Positions 15,937-23,944 of a DNA stretch of 64,000 bases are shown here, piece after piece. Every line of letters begins with the position of its first letter. Position 1 is the stretch's first letter. This stretch comes from a virus. The DNA lies in IMG/VR virus record IMGVR_UViG_3300024239_000355, positions 62,001 to 126,000 of that record; one strand, 5' to 3'. The translations under genes were made by a program, and so were the position numbers. The notes under the pieces were generated by a model, which was not told where the DNA came from, made no database searches, and was given only the letters and a program-made list of their open reading frames with translations.

Positions 15937-18159
15937 TCAGTCGCCAACAACATTCGCAACCTCGATGGGTTCGAACTCGTTGGCGGCATTCTGTCGGACG
16001 AATACGTAAGCGGGTCCGCCGTTAATCATCACTTCGGCATCCGAATACACCACCGGAATGGTGCCCGGTTTACCATGGACGAATACATCCGCCACGGACG
16101 GCAGCGCCGACAGGTACTCCAAGAAAGCCGGAAGCTTCTCTTGCAGATGACCGCCATTCTCAGCCGCCGAACGGATTGAACCATACAGATTGGCGTCGAT
16201 GTACACAGCCTTACGCTCCATCACGTCGATGTACGCGATGTACTTGGTCAAATTGGCACCCTTGATCGGGAACACCATTTGGGCACGCGACGGCTCATAG
16301 AGCGCCCCAGCCTCGGCATTAACGCCCCATTGAATGGTGGCGAGAACGTCTTCAGCATCATCGAACTTGATGCTGCTGTAGCTCAGAATGTTCCAAACCG
16401 CGTAGCGGACGCCTTGCTTCGCCAGTTTATCGAGGTACAAATCGATCATCTGACAACCGCGACCTTCGATTTCCTTGCTGGTGGTCGGATCACCCGAGAA
16501 AATCGCCGCTGTGTATTCGGTGATTTCGAGACGACGGTTCCAGTCCTGCCCACCATGAACAGGGAAACGTTCTTCCGACCAGCAACAGGCACCTACCGGA
16601 ACCCACGACTCATCAAAGAAATTCACCCCGTTGTCGAACCAAATATTTCGCCCAGTAGTGGAAACTTGCTTCCAATAACTGGCAACACGGACAAAGTTCA
16701 TTTCCGCTGGAATTTCAAAGACGGTGCCGCGACCATACGGCGCAAGCTTCTGATCGTTGGTTTGAAGCTTCACGCGATCCGCATTGCAATCCACATTGAA
16801 ACCAGCCGGATACGACTCGTCCAGACGCGAGGCGATGACACGCGAAATAGCTGCACGGAGCTTGCGCAGATGATCGAAATCGATCTTCACTTTACTGTTG
16901 GTACGAATCTGCGCACGGGTCCAGTTACCTTTGGGCGCCGCGATCAGCGTGGTGCGGTTGTTGATGGTGGACAGATAGCCGTCCAGCTTCAACAACTGCA
17001 TGGTGGACAACTTCGGAACCACGGTCACAAAGGCATCCACTGCCGCGCCACCAAACACCGCGTAGGTCTTGTGCAGACGACGCATAAATTCACCCGGACG
17101 GGTCCGCAGCGACTCCAGAACCACAGGGTCACCCATGGCGATGCCGTACTCGACCATCCCCGCAAAAGTCTTGTGAACACCACGATACAGGATATCATAG
17201 GCTTCCGACACGCGCGGAAAGTTGTAGTCGCCCGGACGCAGGGAACGCAGCAGCTTCTTCCACACCTCGGGACGCAGATAAAAATCATCCACCAGATGCA
17301 CGCAGTTCTCCAACAGCGCCAGCAGGAACTTGCGCTTGGAACGGTTGAACTTCGCGAACTTGGTGCCGTACTGGAACGGCGGCACAGTCGGCTTCACCCG
17401 ACGACCCCAGCCACGCACGGGCGCGGACAGAATGCGCTTGCACAGCGCACGATGGGCTTCGGTAATCTTGCTGGTACGCAGGGATACGTCACCACCAGAC
17501 AATCCAACTGCCAAACGCAGTACGTCAGTCGCAGTGGACATCTTCACCGTCCGACCTCCGTCAACCGCCTGTACTGCGAGCAGAATGGCGTTTTCCTTGA
17601 AACCGAACGCATCTACGTCAATGGATGGCATCAGATAGCCATACAGATAGAACGCATGGTCCTTCTGCGAATCAGTCCACCGCGTGGGCAGCTTACACAG
17701 ATTCTCAAAGATAATGTGCGGAGTGTCGTCGGTGCCGAGCGCCAACACCTTCAGTGAAACCTTTTCCTTCAGTTCCGGGCGCTGTTCTTCGGACTGAGTG
17801 AACCACTCATTGGGCGTACCAATGTACATAAGAATCTGGTTAAACCAGTAATGCGCCCGCGACATTTCAAGAACTTCCTTCGGGAAATTCTTGTAAACGA
17901 CGAAATCCGCCATGTTGCGGTCGGCACCGGTCACGTTTTTGACCGCAGGCTCGATCTGCTTCCAGAACTCACCAAGTTCCTTGGTGGTTAGGGAAACGAG
18001 AGCGCGAACGGTATCCGGCGCTGGGACAAATCCATAGTAGGCGAGGTTGGACAGTACCGTCCCCAGGTAAATCTCCTTCATTTCCGGCTTTGCTTCGGTC
18101 GCCCGCGATTTCGGAACCGGAAGAAAGCCGTTGGAGATCAGGAGAATGCAGTTGTCCAT
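15937..18159 (-). CDS. Large protein, possible C-terminal TerD-like domain (Ter-associated)
   Basis: Seven hundred forty residues from MDNCILLIS (ATG 18159 with GGGGG site; a TTG start at 18171 is less likely). Residues 1-450 are mostly helical, with conserved-looking segments YYGFVPAPDTVRALVSL and MADFVVYKNFPKEVLEMS. Residues about 510-720 are beta-rich: SWVPVGACCW, TEYTAAIFSGD, GVRYAVWNILSYSS, LYEPSRAQMVFPI and RKAVYIDANL recall TerD-type sandwiches fused to other domains in bacterial Ter clusters. Its place on the same strand near terC and two terD genes supports a role in the Ter system. A helical array plus a beta domain also recalls TROVE/vWA proteins, but I see no MIDAS motif. It has its own sigma70-type promoter and leader. 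Confidence 0.65.
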   Translation of the reverse strand: MDNCILLISNGFLPVPKSRATEAKPEMKEIYLGTVLSNLAYYGFVPAPDTVRALVSLTTKELGEFWKQIEPAVKNVTGADRNMADFVVYKNFPKEVLEMSRAHYWFNQILMYIGTPNEWFTQSEEQRPELKEKVSLKVLALGTDDTPHIIFENLCKLPTRWTDSQKDHAFYLYGYLMPSIDVDAFGFKENAILLAVQAVDGGRTVKMSTATDVLRLAVGLSGGDVSLRTSKITEAHRALCKRILSAPVRGWGRRVKPTVPPFQYGTKFAKFNRSKRKFLLALLENCVHLVDDFYLRPEVWKKLLRSLRPGDYNFPRVSEAYDILYRGVHKTFAGMVEYGIAMGDPVVLESLRTRPGEFMRRLHKTYAVFGGAAVDAFVTVVPKLSTMQLLKLDGYLSTINNRTTLIAAPKGNWTRAQIRTNSKVKIDFDHLRKLRAAISRVIASRLDESYPAGFNVDCNADRVKLQTNDQKLAPYGRGTVFEIPAEMNFVRVASYWKQVSTTGRNIWFDNGVNFFDESWVPVGACCWSEERFPVHGGQDWNRRLEITEYTAAIFSGDPTTSKEIEGRGCQMIDLYLDKLAKQGVRYAVWNILSYSSIKFDDAEDVLATIQWGVNAEAGALYEPSRAQMVFPIKGANLTKYIAYIDVMERKAVYIDANLYGSIRSAAENGGHLQEKLPAFLEYLSALPSVADVFVHGKPGTIPVVYSDAEVMINGGPAYVFVRQNAANEFEPIEVANVVGD

Positions 18160-18184
18160 AGGAACCCCCAAAAAGAAATGTGGA

Positions 18185-18250
18185 CGGAAAGCGTCTCGGT
18201 AATTTCAGCCAAATGATTGTAGAAGGAACCGAGGACATAGCCGCCCACGC
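18185..18250 (-). repeat. Conserved leader, copy 1 (direct repeat)
   Basis: Shares GGCTATGTCCTCGGTTCC and TTACCGAGACGCTTTCC with copy 2 at 18343-18410 (minus-strand reading). CTCGGT and ACCGAG can pair to form a stem around about 25 nt, suggesting a structured 5' leader of the 740-aa gene. Confidence 0.7.
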
Positions 18251-18255
18251 CGAAC

Positions 18256-18284
18256 AAAGTAATGGTTCGCGATAATCTTGTCAA
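18256..18284 (-). promoter_or_regulatory. Sigma70-type promoter P1
   Basis: TTGACA (18284-18279), 17-bp spacer, TACTTT (18261-18256). Upstream of leader copy 1 and the 740-aa gene. Confidence 0.65.
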
Positions 18285-18294
18285 TAGCCCAAAC

Positions 18295-18335
18295 AAAAAA
18301 GAAATGGGCTGGTAAAACCAGCCCATTTCTTTTTT
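18295..18335. terminator. Bidirectional terminator between the two leader cassettes
   Basis: Perfect palindrome AAAAAAGAAATGGGCTGGT / complement with a 3-nt loop and T6 tracts on both strands. Ends the transcript from P2 and insulates P1. Confidence 0.85.
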
Positions 18336-18342
18336 ACGTGCC

Positions 18343-18410
18343 CGGAAAGCGTCTCGGTAAGATCATTTACAAGTGAGTTTAGAAGGAACCGAGGACATAG
18401 CCGCTCACGA
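18343..18410 (-). repeat. Conserved leader, copy 2 (direct repeat)
   Basis: Second copy of the leader. Here it runs from promoter P2 straight into the terminator at 18295-18335, so its product would be an RNA of about 120-130 nt. It could hold a 13-residue peptide (MFSLVSGYVLGSF). Confidence 0.65.
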
Positions 18411-18415
18411 GAGAG

Positions 18416-18444
18416 AACATAGTGCCCCAGATACCCCGTGTCAA
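18416..18444 (-). promoter_or_regulatory. Sigma70-type promoter P2
   Basis: TTGACA (18444-18439), 17-bp spacer, TATGTT (18421-18416), at the 3' end of the gene at 18447. Confidence 0.65.
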
Positions 18445-18446
18445 TA

Positions 18447-18785
18447 CTAATTTTCAGGTCCACGCCGCTGATCTTCAAAAAAACGGACCAAATCAGGAGG
18501 GACAATCGCCATGGGAAGACTACGCCATACGTCACACAACCTGAACCCGAATGCCACTTTCGGCTTATGCCGAAGATGAAACGCCTTGGACATATTAAAA
18601 TGAAGCTCGGAAAAATCATTGTTGAGCTGCTGTTCAACATCCTTCATGGGGATGAAGTAGCGCCCCGGTGCATTCTCGATGAACGTCAGCAAGTGAAACC
18701 GAATCTCATCCGGTGGAGCGTCGTCGTGTAACAACTGACGAACCAAATAAATGAGATCGCGGCGCAGGAAAACATCATGCCGCAT
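18447..18785 (-). CDS. Hypothetical protein
   Basis: One hundred twelve residues from MRHDVFLRRDLIYLVRQ; GGAGGG site selects ATG 18785. Helical N-terminal half, then YFIPMKDVEQQLNNDF and a C-terminal half with FGFRLCDVWRSLPMAIVPPDLV. No family recognised. Its end is abutted by promoter P2. Confidence 0.65.
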   Translation of the reverse strand: MRHDVFLRRDLIYLVRQLLHDDAPPDEIRFHLLTFIENAPGRYFIPMKDVEQQLNNDFSELHFNMSKAFHLRHKPKVAFGFRLCDVWRSLPMAIVPPDLVRFFEDQRRGPEN

Positions 18786-18856
18786 CTTGATTCCCTCCAC
18801 AATTCTCACGAATGGCGCCCATGAAAATCAGGTCGCATAATTCCAACCCATACGAA

Positions 18857-18880
18857 AAGGGCGGGGGAAACCCCGCCCTT
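18857..18880 (-). terminator. Terminator after EF-Tu gene
   Basis: Stem AAGGGCGGGG / CCCCGCCCTT with a 4-nt loop, followed by TT on the minus strand; starts 6 bp after the tuf stop. Confidence 0.75.
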
Positions 18881-18885
18881 GCCGA

Positions 18886-20073
18886 TTACTTGATCACCTT
18901 GGTGACCACACCGGAACCAACCGTGCGTCCACCCTCGCGGATGGCGAAGCGCAGACCTTCGTCCATGGCGATGGGAGCCAGCAGTTCCACCGTGACTTTG
19001 GTATTGTCACCGGGCATCACCATTTCGGTACCTTCCGGCAGGCTGATAGTGCCAGTCACGTCCGTAGTACGGAAGTAGAACTGCGGACGATACTTGGTGA
19101 AGAACGGGGTGTGACGACCACCTTCGTCCTTGGTCAACACATACACCTCACCCTCGAACTGGGTGTGCGGGGTGATCGAACCCGGCGCGGCGAGAACCTG
19201 ACCACGCTCGACTTCATCGCGCTTGATGCCGCGCAGCAGAATGCCCGCGTTGTCACCGGCACGGGCATCGTCCAGCGACTTCTTGAACATTTCGATGCCG
19301 GTCACCGTGGTCTTGCGGCTCTCGCCCAGACCGACGATCTCGACTTCGTTGCCCACCTTGGTGGTGCCGCGCTCGACACGACCGGTCACCACGGTGCCGC
19401 GACCGGCGATGGAGAACACGTCTTCGATGGGCATGAGGAACGGCTTGTCGAGTTCCTGCACCGGCTGCGGGATGTAGGCGTCCACCGCTTCCATCAGCTT
19501 CAGGATGGCGTCACGACCCAGTTCCGGGTTGCGATCTTCCAGGGCACACAGAGCCGAACCACGGACGAACGGAATGTCGTCGCCGGGGAAGTCGTAGGAC
19601 GACAGAAGCTCGCGCATTTCCATTTCGACCAGATCGAGCAGTTCCGGATCATCCACCATGTCGCACTTGTTCAGGAAGACGACCAGGGCGGGCACGCCGA
19701 CCTGACGGGCGAGCAGGATGTGTTCGCGGGTCTGCGGCATGGCGCCGTCAGCAGCCGACACGACCAGAATGCCGCCGTCCATCTGGGCAGCACCAGTGAT
19801 CATGTTCTTCACATAGTCGGCGTGACCGGGGCAGTCCACGTGCGCGTAGTGGCGGTTCGCCGTCTCGTACTCGACGTGAGCGGTCGAAATGGTGATGCCA
19901 CGAGCCTTCTCTTCGGGCGCCTTGTCGATCTGGTCGTAAGCGGTGAATTCCGCGCCGCCAGTTTCCGCCAGCACCTTGGTGATCGCAGCAGTTAGGGATG
20001 TTTTCCCATGGTCTACATGGCCCACTGTGCCAATATTGCAGTGCGGCTTGGTACGCTCAAACTTTTCCGCCAT
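18886..20073 (-). CDS. tuf: Translation elongation factor EF-Tu
   Basis: Full-length EF-Tu of 395 residues; AAAGGA site fixes ATG 20073. All GTPase motifs are intact: GHVDHGKT (18-25), T61 in RGITI, DCPGH (80-84, catalytic His84), NKCD (135-138) and SAL (about 173). Domains 2 and 3 are complete ([48 protein letters not shown]). It delivers aminoacyl-tRNA, and Ala-tmRNA, to the ribosome. The sequence is close to alphaproteobacterial EF-Tu, and its GC content is higher than that of its neighbours, which suggests acquisition from a host. A GIY-YIG endonuclease gene lies head to head 50 bp away. Possible use: replacing a host EF-Tu that has been cleaved or modified by defence systems (inference). 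Confidence 0.96.
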   Translation of the reverse strand: MAEKFERTKPHCNIGTVGHVDHGKTSLTAAITKVLAETGGAEFTAYDQIDKAPEEKARGITISTAHVEYETANRHYAHVDCPGHADYVKNMITGAAQMDGGILVVSAADGAMPQTREHILLARQVGVPALVVFLNKCDMVDDPELLDLVEMEMRELLSSYDFPGDDIPFVRGSALCALEDRNPELGRDAILKLMEAVDAYIPQPVQELDKPFLMPIEDVFSIAGRGTVVTGRVERGTTKVGNEVEIVGLGESRKTTVTGIEMFKKSLDDARAGDNAGILLRGIKRDEVERGQVLAAPGSITPHTQFEGEVYVLTKDEGGRHTPFFTKYRPQFYFRTTDVTGTISLPEGTEMVMPGDNTKVTVELLAPIAMDEGLRFAIREGGRTVGSGVVTKVIK

Positions 20074-20122
20074 TTTTCCGTCCTTTCGGCATAGGTACAA
20101 TCGGTCATGAATAAATACATTC

Positions 20123-20899
20123 ATGACTTACGAACTTTACTTGATCACAAACACCACCAACCAGAAACGCTACGTCGGTATCACCAAGGGCACCCATCTA
20201 ACGCGATGGAAGAAACACCTTTGGAACGCGGCGAAAGGGCGTGGTGGCAAACAGGTCGCACTATATAACGCAATCCGTAAGTACGGTAAAGAGGCATTCT
20301 GCGTCGAATGTATAGATTCGGCACCGGACTGGGATACGCTTCAAATGATGGAGATTGCCGCCATCGAGAAGTACAATACGTTCATCGAAGACGGCTGTGG
20401 GTATAACATGACCCGAGGCGGTGACGGTACTCAAGGGTACAAGTTCCGCCCAGATCAACGCGCCAAATCGCTTTCCGAAGAACATAAAGCCAACATCGCT
20501 GCCAACAACGCCAAGTATTGGCAGGGCAAAACCCATAGCGACCAAACCAAACAGAAATTGGCTACATATTCTGGGGACAAAAACTCACAAGCACGATCAT
20601 GCGTGGTTGATGGTATTCATTACCCCACTGTCACCGACGCCGCAAACGCACTTGGGATGTCCTATGCGGGTATGAAGAAACGACTTGGTAGCCCGAACTA
20701 CCCGACCTACCAATATCTGGGCGAACCGCGTGGTACCCGGTGTTCAGGATCATCAAACGGCAAATCCCGCAAAGTTCAGATAGGGGATCAGATATTTGAC
20801 AGTTTGAAGGAAGCGGGTGCATATCTGGGCATTCATCCGGACAACGTGCGTAACCGCATCAAGTCCCCGAATTTCCCGGATCACAATTATGCTAACTGA
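20123..20899 (+). CDS. GIY-YIG homing endonuclease with NUMOD-type repeats
   Basis: Two hundred fifty-eight residues. The GIY-YIG core is [18 protein letters not shown] at the N-terminus, followed by the conserved Arg (TRWKKHLW), a Tyr-bearing LYNAIRKYG segment and the Glu helix ([20 protein letters not shown]). The middle has [17 protein letters not shown] and the C-terminus two NUMOD1-like HTH units ([19 protein letters not shown] and [19 protein letters not shown]). Such enzymes cut an empty allele and spread by repair. Lies divergent from tuf, 49 bp away. Confidence 0.92.
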   Translation: MTYELYLITNTTNQKRYVGITKGTHLTRWKKHLWNAAKGRGGKQVALYNAIRKYGKEAFCVECIDSAPDWDTLQMMEIAAIEKYNTFIEDGCGYNMTRGGDGTQGYKFRPDQRAKSLSEEHKANIAANNAKYWQGKTHSDQTKQKLATYSGDKNSQARSCVVDGIHYPTVTDAANALGMSYAGMKKRLGSPNYPTYQYLGEPRGTRCSGSSNGKSRKVQIGDQIFDSLKEAGAYLGIHPDNVRNRIKSPNFPDHNYAN

Positions 20900-21197
20900 C
20901 ATCCGTTGTTGGGAAATCTACGTTCCCGTCCTCCCCGAAACCTACGGGGATTATTTCGACGGCGTGGCGGTCGCTTTTGCAATGTACCACGATTACGTGA
21001 CGATTGAGCAGTTCAGAGAACGTGCTGAGCCATTGATTCGACACCTGACCAAGAACGCAAAAGGGCAGGTTCGGTGGCGCTATGATACGGTTGATGCGGG
21101 AATACATTGCAAGGAATGGGGCGCGGAAGTCATTGTTGGGTTCGATGACCCCGCAGATGCGCGCCGGTTCGCGGTCTGGGTCAAGATGAACAGTTAG
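20889..21197 (+). CDS. Hypothetical protein
   Basis: One hundred two residues from [14 protein letters not shown], starting within the last codons of the GIY-YIG gene (11-bp overlap). Ends with FDDPADARRFAVWVKM, an alpha-beta end similar to the gene at 4518-4976. Convergent with the next gene. Function unknown. Confidence 0.65.
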   Translation: MLTDIRCWEIYVPVLPETYGDYFDGVAVAFAMYHDYVTIEQFRERAEPLIRHLTKNAKGQVRWRYDTVDAGIHCKEWGAEVIVGFDDPADARRFAVWVKMNS

Positions 21198-21751
21198 ACT
21201 CTCCCCATCGTCCACACGTCATCGGGTGTGATCGTCAGATAGTAGTCATCGTTGCGGATGATGACTTCCTGTTCCCACTGGACGTAAGACCGCCATTCCT
21301 GGCTATCCATCAAGTCATAGTTCTCATAGAACCATGGAACGTTGATCACGACGTTTTCGGGGCGCGGTTCCTTGGTGATGACGACCACCTGATCATCTTG
21401 CCCCAACCCATATTTCGCCGCACGAATTTCCCTGGCAGCGGAGGGTGATTTGGTCCAGCTAGAATAACGACGGGGTTCCAGACGAATGGTTTCGCCCCGT
21501 TTCAGCGCCTCGATTTGTTCGGTCGGGAGAACCATCACCCGCAGCAAATCACGGATGCGCCCTTGTCGATCTTCCGGCGCGAGAATTTCGTCCAACCGAT
21601 CTAGCCGCTTTTCCATCAGTTCGACATGGGTGATCTGCCCGCCCGTAATATACTCGCGGACGATCTTAATCGCTTCGTTCATGGGTTGCTGGGCAACGAC
21701 GGAGTTCTTTGTATTTCTGGGCGCTTTCCGCGCGACGGAGACGGTGTACAT
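21194..21751 (-). CDS. Possible ADP-ribosyltransferase (R-S-E type)
   Basis: One hundred eighty-five residues; GAGGT site upstream. The C-terminal part has features of mono-ADP-ribosyltransferases: an Arg in TIRLEPRRYSSWTKS (residues about 91-105), an S-x-T/S-like SSWTKS, hydrophobic strands (VVVITKEP, VVINVPWF), and EQEVIIRNDDYYLTI with E-x-E-like EQE (about 159-161) near the end. The N-terminal 80 residues are helical. Phage ARTs such as T4 Alt/Mod modify host RNA polymerase and translation proteins. The assignment rests on motif order only; it could be an unrelated beta protein. Confidence 0.45.
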   Translation of the reverse strand: MYTVSVARKAPRNTKNSVVAQQPMNEAIKIVREYITGGQITHVELMEKRLDRLDEILAPEDRQGRIRDLLRVMVLPTEQIEALKRGETIRLEPRRYSSWTKSPSAAREIRAAKYGLGQDDQVVVITKEPRPENVVINVPWFYENYDLMDSQEWRSYVQWEQEVIIRNDDYYLTITPDDVWTMGRV

Positions 21752-21807
21752 AGATCAACCTCGTTAGCCCAGACACACGTTATAGTATTCGAGACGGGGT
21801 GTCAAGG

Positions 21808-21835
21808 TTGACAAATCCGAAAAGCACTGTATTAT
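21808..21835 (+). promoter_or_regulatory. Sigma70-type promoter
   Basis: TTGACA, 16-bp spacer, TATTAT, 28 bp before the small gene at 21863. On the opposite strand TTGACA (21804-21799) with TATAAC may serve the ART-like gene, so this is a divergent promoter pair. Confidence 0.6.
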
Positions 21836-21862
21836 TGCTTTGAAACTGCCCGAGTACCTTTG

Positions 21863-22072
21863 ATGGTCCAGATTTACACCGCCAACCACAATCCCCATCA
21901 TATTGGGGAAAAAGAGACGGCACTTCGTCGCATCCATGCGTTGGCAGTCCAGGCAATGGGTCCGACTGTTAATCTGGATGATGCACGGTTTGAACCGTTG
22001 CTTCGGGAGATTGCACGTCTCACTGAATGTCAGGCGAGAATCATTCAAGACGACGACCACCATTACCGTTAA
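21863..22072 (+). CDS. Small hypothetical protein
   Basis: Sixty-nine residues, MVQIYTANHNPHHIGEKE at the start and TECQARIIQDDDHHYR at the end. No clear Shine-Dalgarno sequence; the good promoter 28 bp upstream could give a nearly leaderless mRNA. Function unknown. Confidence 0.5.
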   Translation: MVQIYTANHNPHHIGEKETALRRIHALAVQAMGPTVNLDDARFEPLLREIARLTECQARIIQDDDHHYR

Positions 22073-22134
22073 GTAAGATGACACGGTAGTTTGGGCGTTA
22101 TATCGTTCTGCTCTCAACTTATCCCGAGAGAGAT

Positions 22135-23142
22135 ATGATTCCCGAAATTCCGTTAGTCAACGTTGGGCGTGGTGGTGCGGTAGCTGTCGCCAAGGCACAT
22201 CCTGAAAAACTGGTCAATCTGCTTGAGGAAGCCAAGAGCGTCTACACGGCAGCAGGTATCAGCCTGGGCGACAATCTTTCCAAATCATGGTTAGAAAAAG
22301 CCAACAACCCCTACGCGGGGGAAATGACCGCTATTGCCGAAATGCTTAGGCGTCCTGGCGCTCATGCGCTCAATATGAGCTATGAGTGGGCATGTACCTC
22401 TGGTGTCAGCCATGATGTTATCGGCAACCAATTGCTCCGTATTCTGGACTGGTCGTTGACTGGTCTGGGGTCCAACCTCGTGGTGGCAGAGCAGGAAACC
22501 GACGCCGGGGTGTACTACAACATTACGTGGCCAGGTTATACCGGCGTGTTGACGGCTATGGCGCCGAAACGGTTTGCTGCATCGATCAACCAACCGCCGA
22601 TGCGAACCGAGAACCACATGACCTATCCCCTCGATTGGATCACGGGTAAGTTCGCGTTCTTCAAAGAAAATCGCGATCTTCCGCCCGCGCATTTGCTGCG
22701 CAAGGTGTTCGAAACCGCAAAATCCTTCAACGAAGCCAAACAGATGTTGGTGGAAACGCCGATCTGCATGCCGGTTTTCTATACGCTGTGCGGCATCAAT
22801 CCCGGTGAAGGCTGCGTGATCGAACGCACCGAGAATAAAGCGATGGTTCACGATCTCGCACTTAGGTCGGTTGGTTCGGTGCGTCCCAGCATTGCCGTCG
22901 CCAATAGCTGGATCGGACTGGAAACCGGCGGCATTTCGCGTGGCTATGAGTCGGATATCCGGCGCAAGTTGATGATCGAGGTGCTACACCAGTCGCATGA
23001 AGACTTGGATTGGGTGGTCTATCCGCTGGTTAACGAGACGACGCGCTTGGTCACCAAAATGAATCCGGCGGAAGGTACCATGATCCTCAAGGGATATGAG
23101 AGCCAGGGTCCGGTGACTAAGACCTTTCGGTTAAAGGCGTAA
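22135..23142 (+). CDS. Ntn hydrolase of the acid ceramidase/NAAA-like type
   Basis: Three hundred thirty-five residues. The nucleophile region YEWACTSGVS (Cys87) and LRILDWSLTGLG (101-112) match the C-T-S and R-x-L-D-W motifs of acid ceramidase, N-acylethanolamine acid amidase and related linear-amide C-N hydrolases; WPGYTGVLTAMAPKRFAASIN fits the next conserved block. These enzymes cleave themselves before the Cys, so the first 86 residues would be a propeptide. No signal peptide, so the enzyme is probably cytoplasmic. Candidate substrates are N-acyl amides or acyl-homoserine-lactone-type signals (inference). Unusual in a phage. Confidence 0.7.
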   Translation: MIPEIPLVNVGRGGAVAVAKAHPEKLVNLLEEAKSVYTAAGISLGDNLSKSWLEKANNPYAGEMTAIAEMLRRPGAHALNMSYEWACTSGVSHDVIGNQLLRILDWSLTGLGSNLVVAEQETDAGVYYNITWPGYTGVLTAMAPKRFAASINQPPMRTENHMTYPLDWITGKFAFFKENRDLPPAHLLRKVFETAKSFNEAKQMLVETPICMPVFYTLCGINPGEGCVIERTENKAMVHDLALRSVGSVRPSIAVANSWIGLETGGISRGYESDIRRKLMIEVLHQSHEDLDWVVYPLVNETTRLVTKMNPAEGTMILKGYESQGPVTKTFRLKA

Positions 23143-23144
23143 TA

Positions 23145-23171
23145 AAAAGGGGAGGCTAAGCCTCCCCTTTT
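23145..23171. terminator. Bidirectional terminator
   Basis: AAAAGGGGAGGC / GCCTCCCCTTTT with a 3-nt loop; between the Ntn hydrolase (+) and the minus-strand gene ending at 23156, which it overlaps. Confidence 0.75.
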
Positions 23172-23398
23172 ACTTTCCGGTGATTGCACCAGTTGATCGC
23201 GTCCGCTTCATCGGTGAAAAAGCGCCCAAACGTCATACCGATCAGTTCGTGGCGCCAGCACTCGAACGAGCCACCGTGATCGATATATCCACCCGACGCA
23301 CTACCGAGTTTTTCACCGTTCTCGTACATTAGGTAGAAATCGACCTGACGTTCGCCGCATTCGTTGGTGGTTTCCACCGATCCTTGTTTAAGCGTCAT
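23156..23398 (-). CDS. Small hypothetical protein
   Basis: Eighty residues: MTLKQGSVETTNECGERQ, a beta-hairpin-like middle (VDFYLMYENGEKLGSASGG) and FFTDEADAINWCNHRK, a helix pattern seen at the end of many small phage proteins. The stop lies inside the terminator stem. Function unknown. Confidence 0.6.
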   Translation of the reverse strand: MTLKQGSVETTNECGERQVDFYLMYENGEKLGSASGGYIDHGGSFECWRHELIGMTFGRFFTDEADAINWCNHRKVKGEA

Positions 23399-23417
23399 TT
23401 AGCGCCTCGTGATGAAA

Positions 23418-23891
23418 TTAGTGGACCTGACCCTGACCGGGCGGAACCGGAACCACCGAGATCGAATTCTTGGGGCTGCCGTCGATCAGCTTGTCAGAGT
23501 AGACCAAATAGGTCAGGACGTTGCGCTTGGCATCGAGGATGCGAACGACCTGAATCGTCTTGAACGCCCACGAAGTGGACTTCTTGAACACGTCCTCACC
23601 CTTGGGATCGAACTTGTCCTTATACGCAATGGTGCCGACCTGACGGCAGGCAATGGAGGCGTCAGACGGGTCTTCTGCCAACCCCACGGCGCCAGTGACA
23701 CCGCCCTTCTTGGCGCGTGACAGATAACATGTCACGCCGTCGATCTTCGGGTCATCGAACGCTTCGATGATAATCTTGTCGTTCGGTCCCATCATATTGA
23801 AGACGGTGGACACTTCACCAATCTTCTCAGCATGAGCAACGCTGGCGACACCACAGGCAATGGCGGCGGCAATCAAAAGAACTTTCCGCAT
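23418..23891 (-). CDS. creA: CreA-family periplasmic protein
   Basis: One hundred fifty-seven residues from [21 protein letters not shown], a good Sec signal peptide with an AHA cleavage site. The mature part matches Cre[63 protein letters not shown] site fixes ATG 23891. CreA is a periplasmic protein of unknown function in proteobacteria. In a phage it would be exported during infection and might alter the envelope; this is inference. Confidence 0.9.
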   Translation of the reverse strand: MRKVLLIAAAIACGVASVAHAEKIGEVSTVFNMMGPNDKIIIEAFDDPKIDGVTCYLSRAKKGGVTGAVGLAEDPSDASIACRQVGTIAYKDKFDPKGEDVFKKSTSWAFKTIQVVRILDAKRNVLTYLVYSDKLIDGSPKNSISVVPVPPGQGQVH

Positions 23892-23944
23892 CAGGAACCT
23901 CCTAGAATTTACCGCTGCCAAATTACGACCTATAATTGGGGATG

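Noticed and set aside
16279-17757. 492-codon open frame opposite the 740-aa gene
   Set aside because: Arg/His/Thr-rich, no domains, fully antisense to a gene with natural protein sequence.
19111-19995. 294-codon open frame opposite the EF-Tu gene
   Set aside because: Lies fully within tuf on the other strand; His/Gln/Arg-rich composition is typical of an antisense shadow of GC-rich coding DNA.
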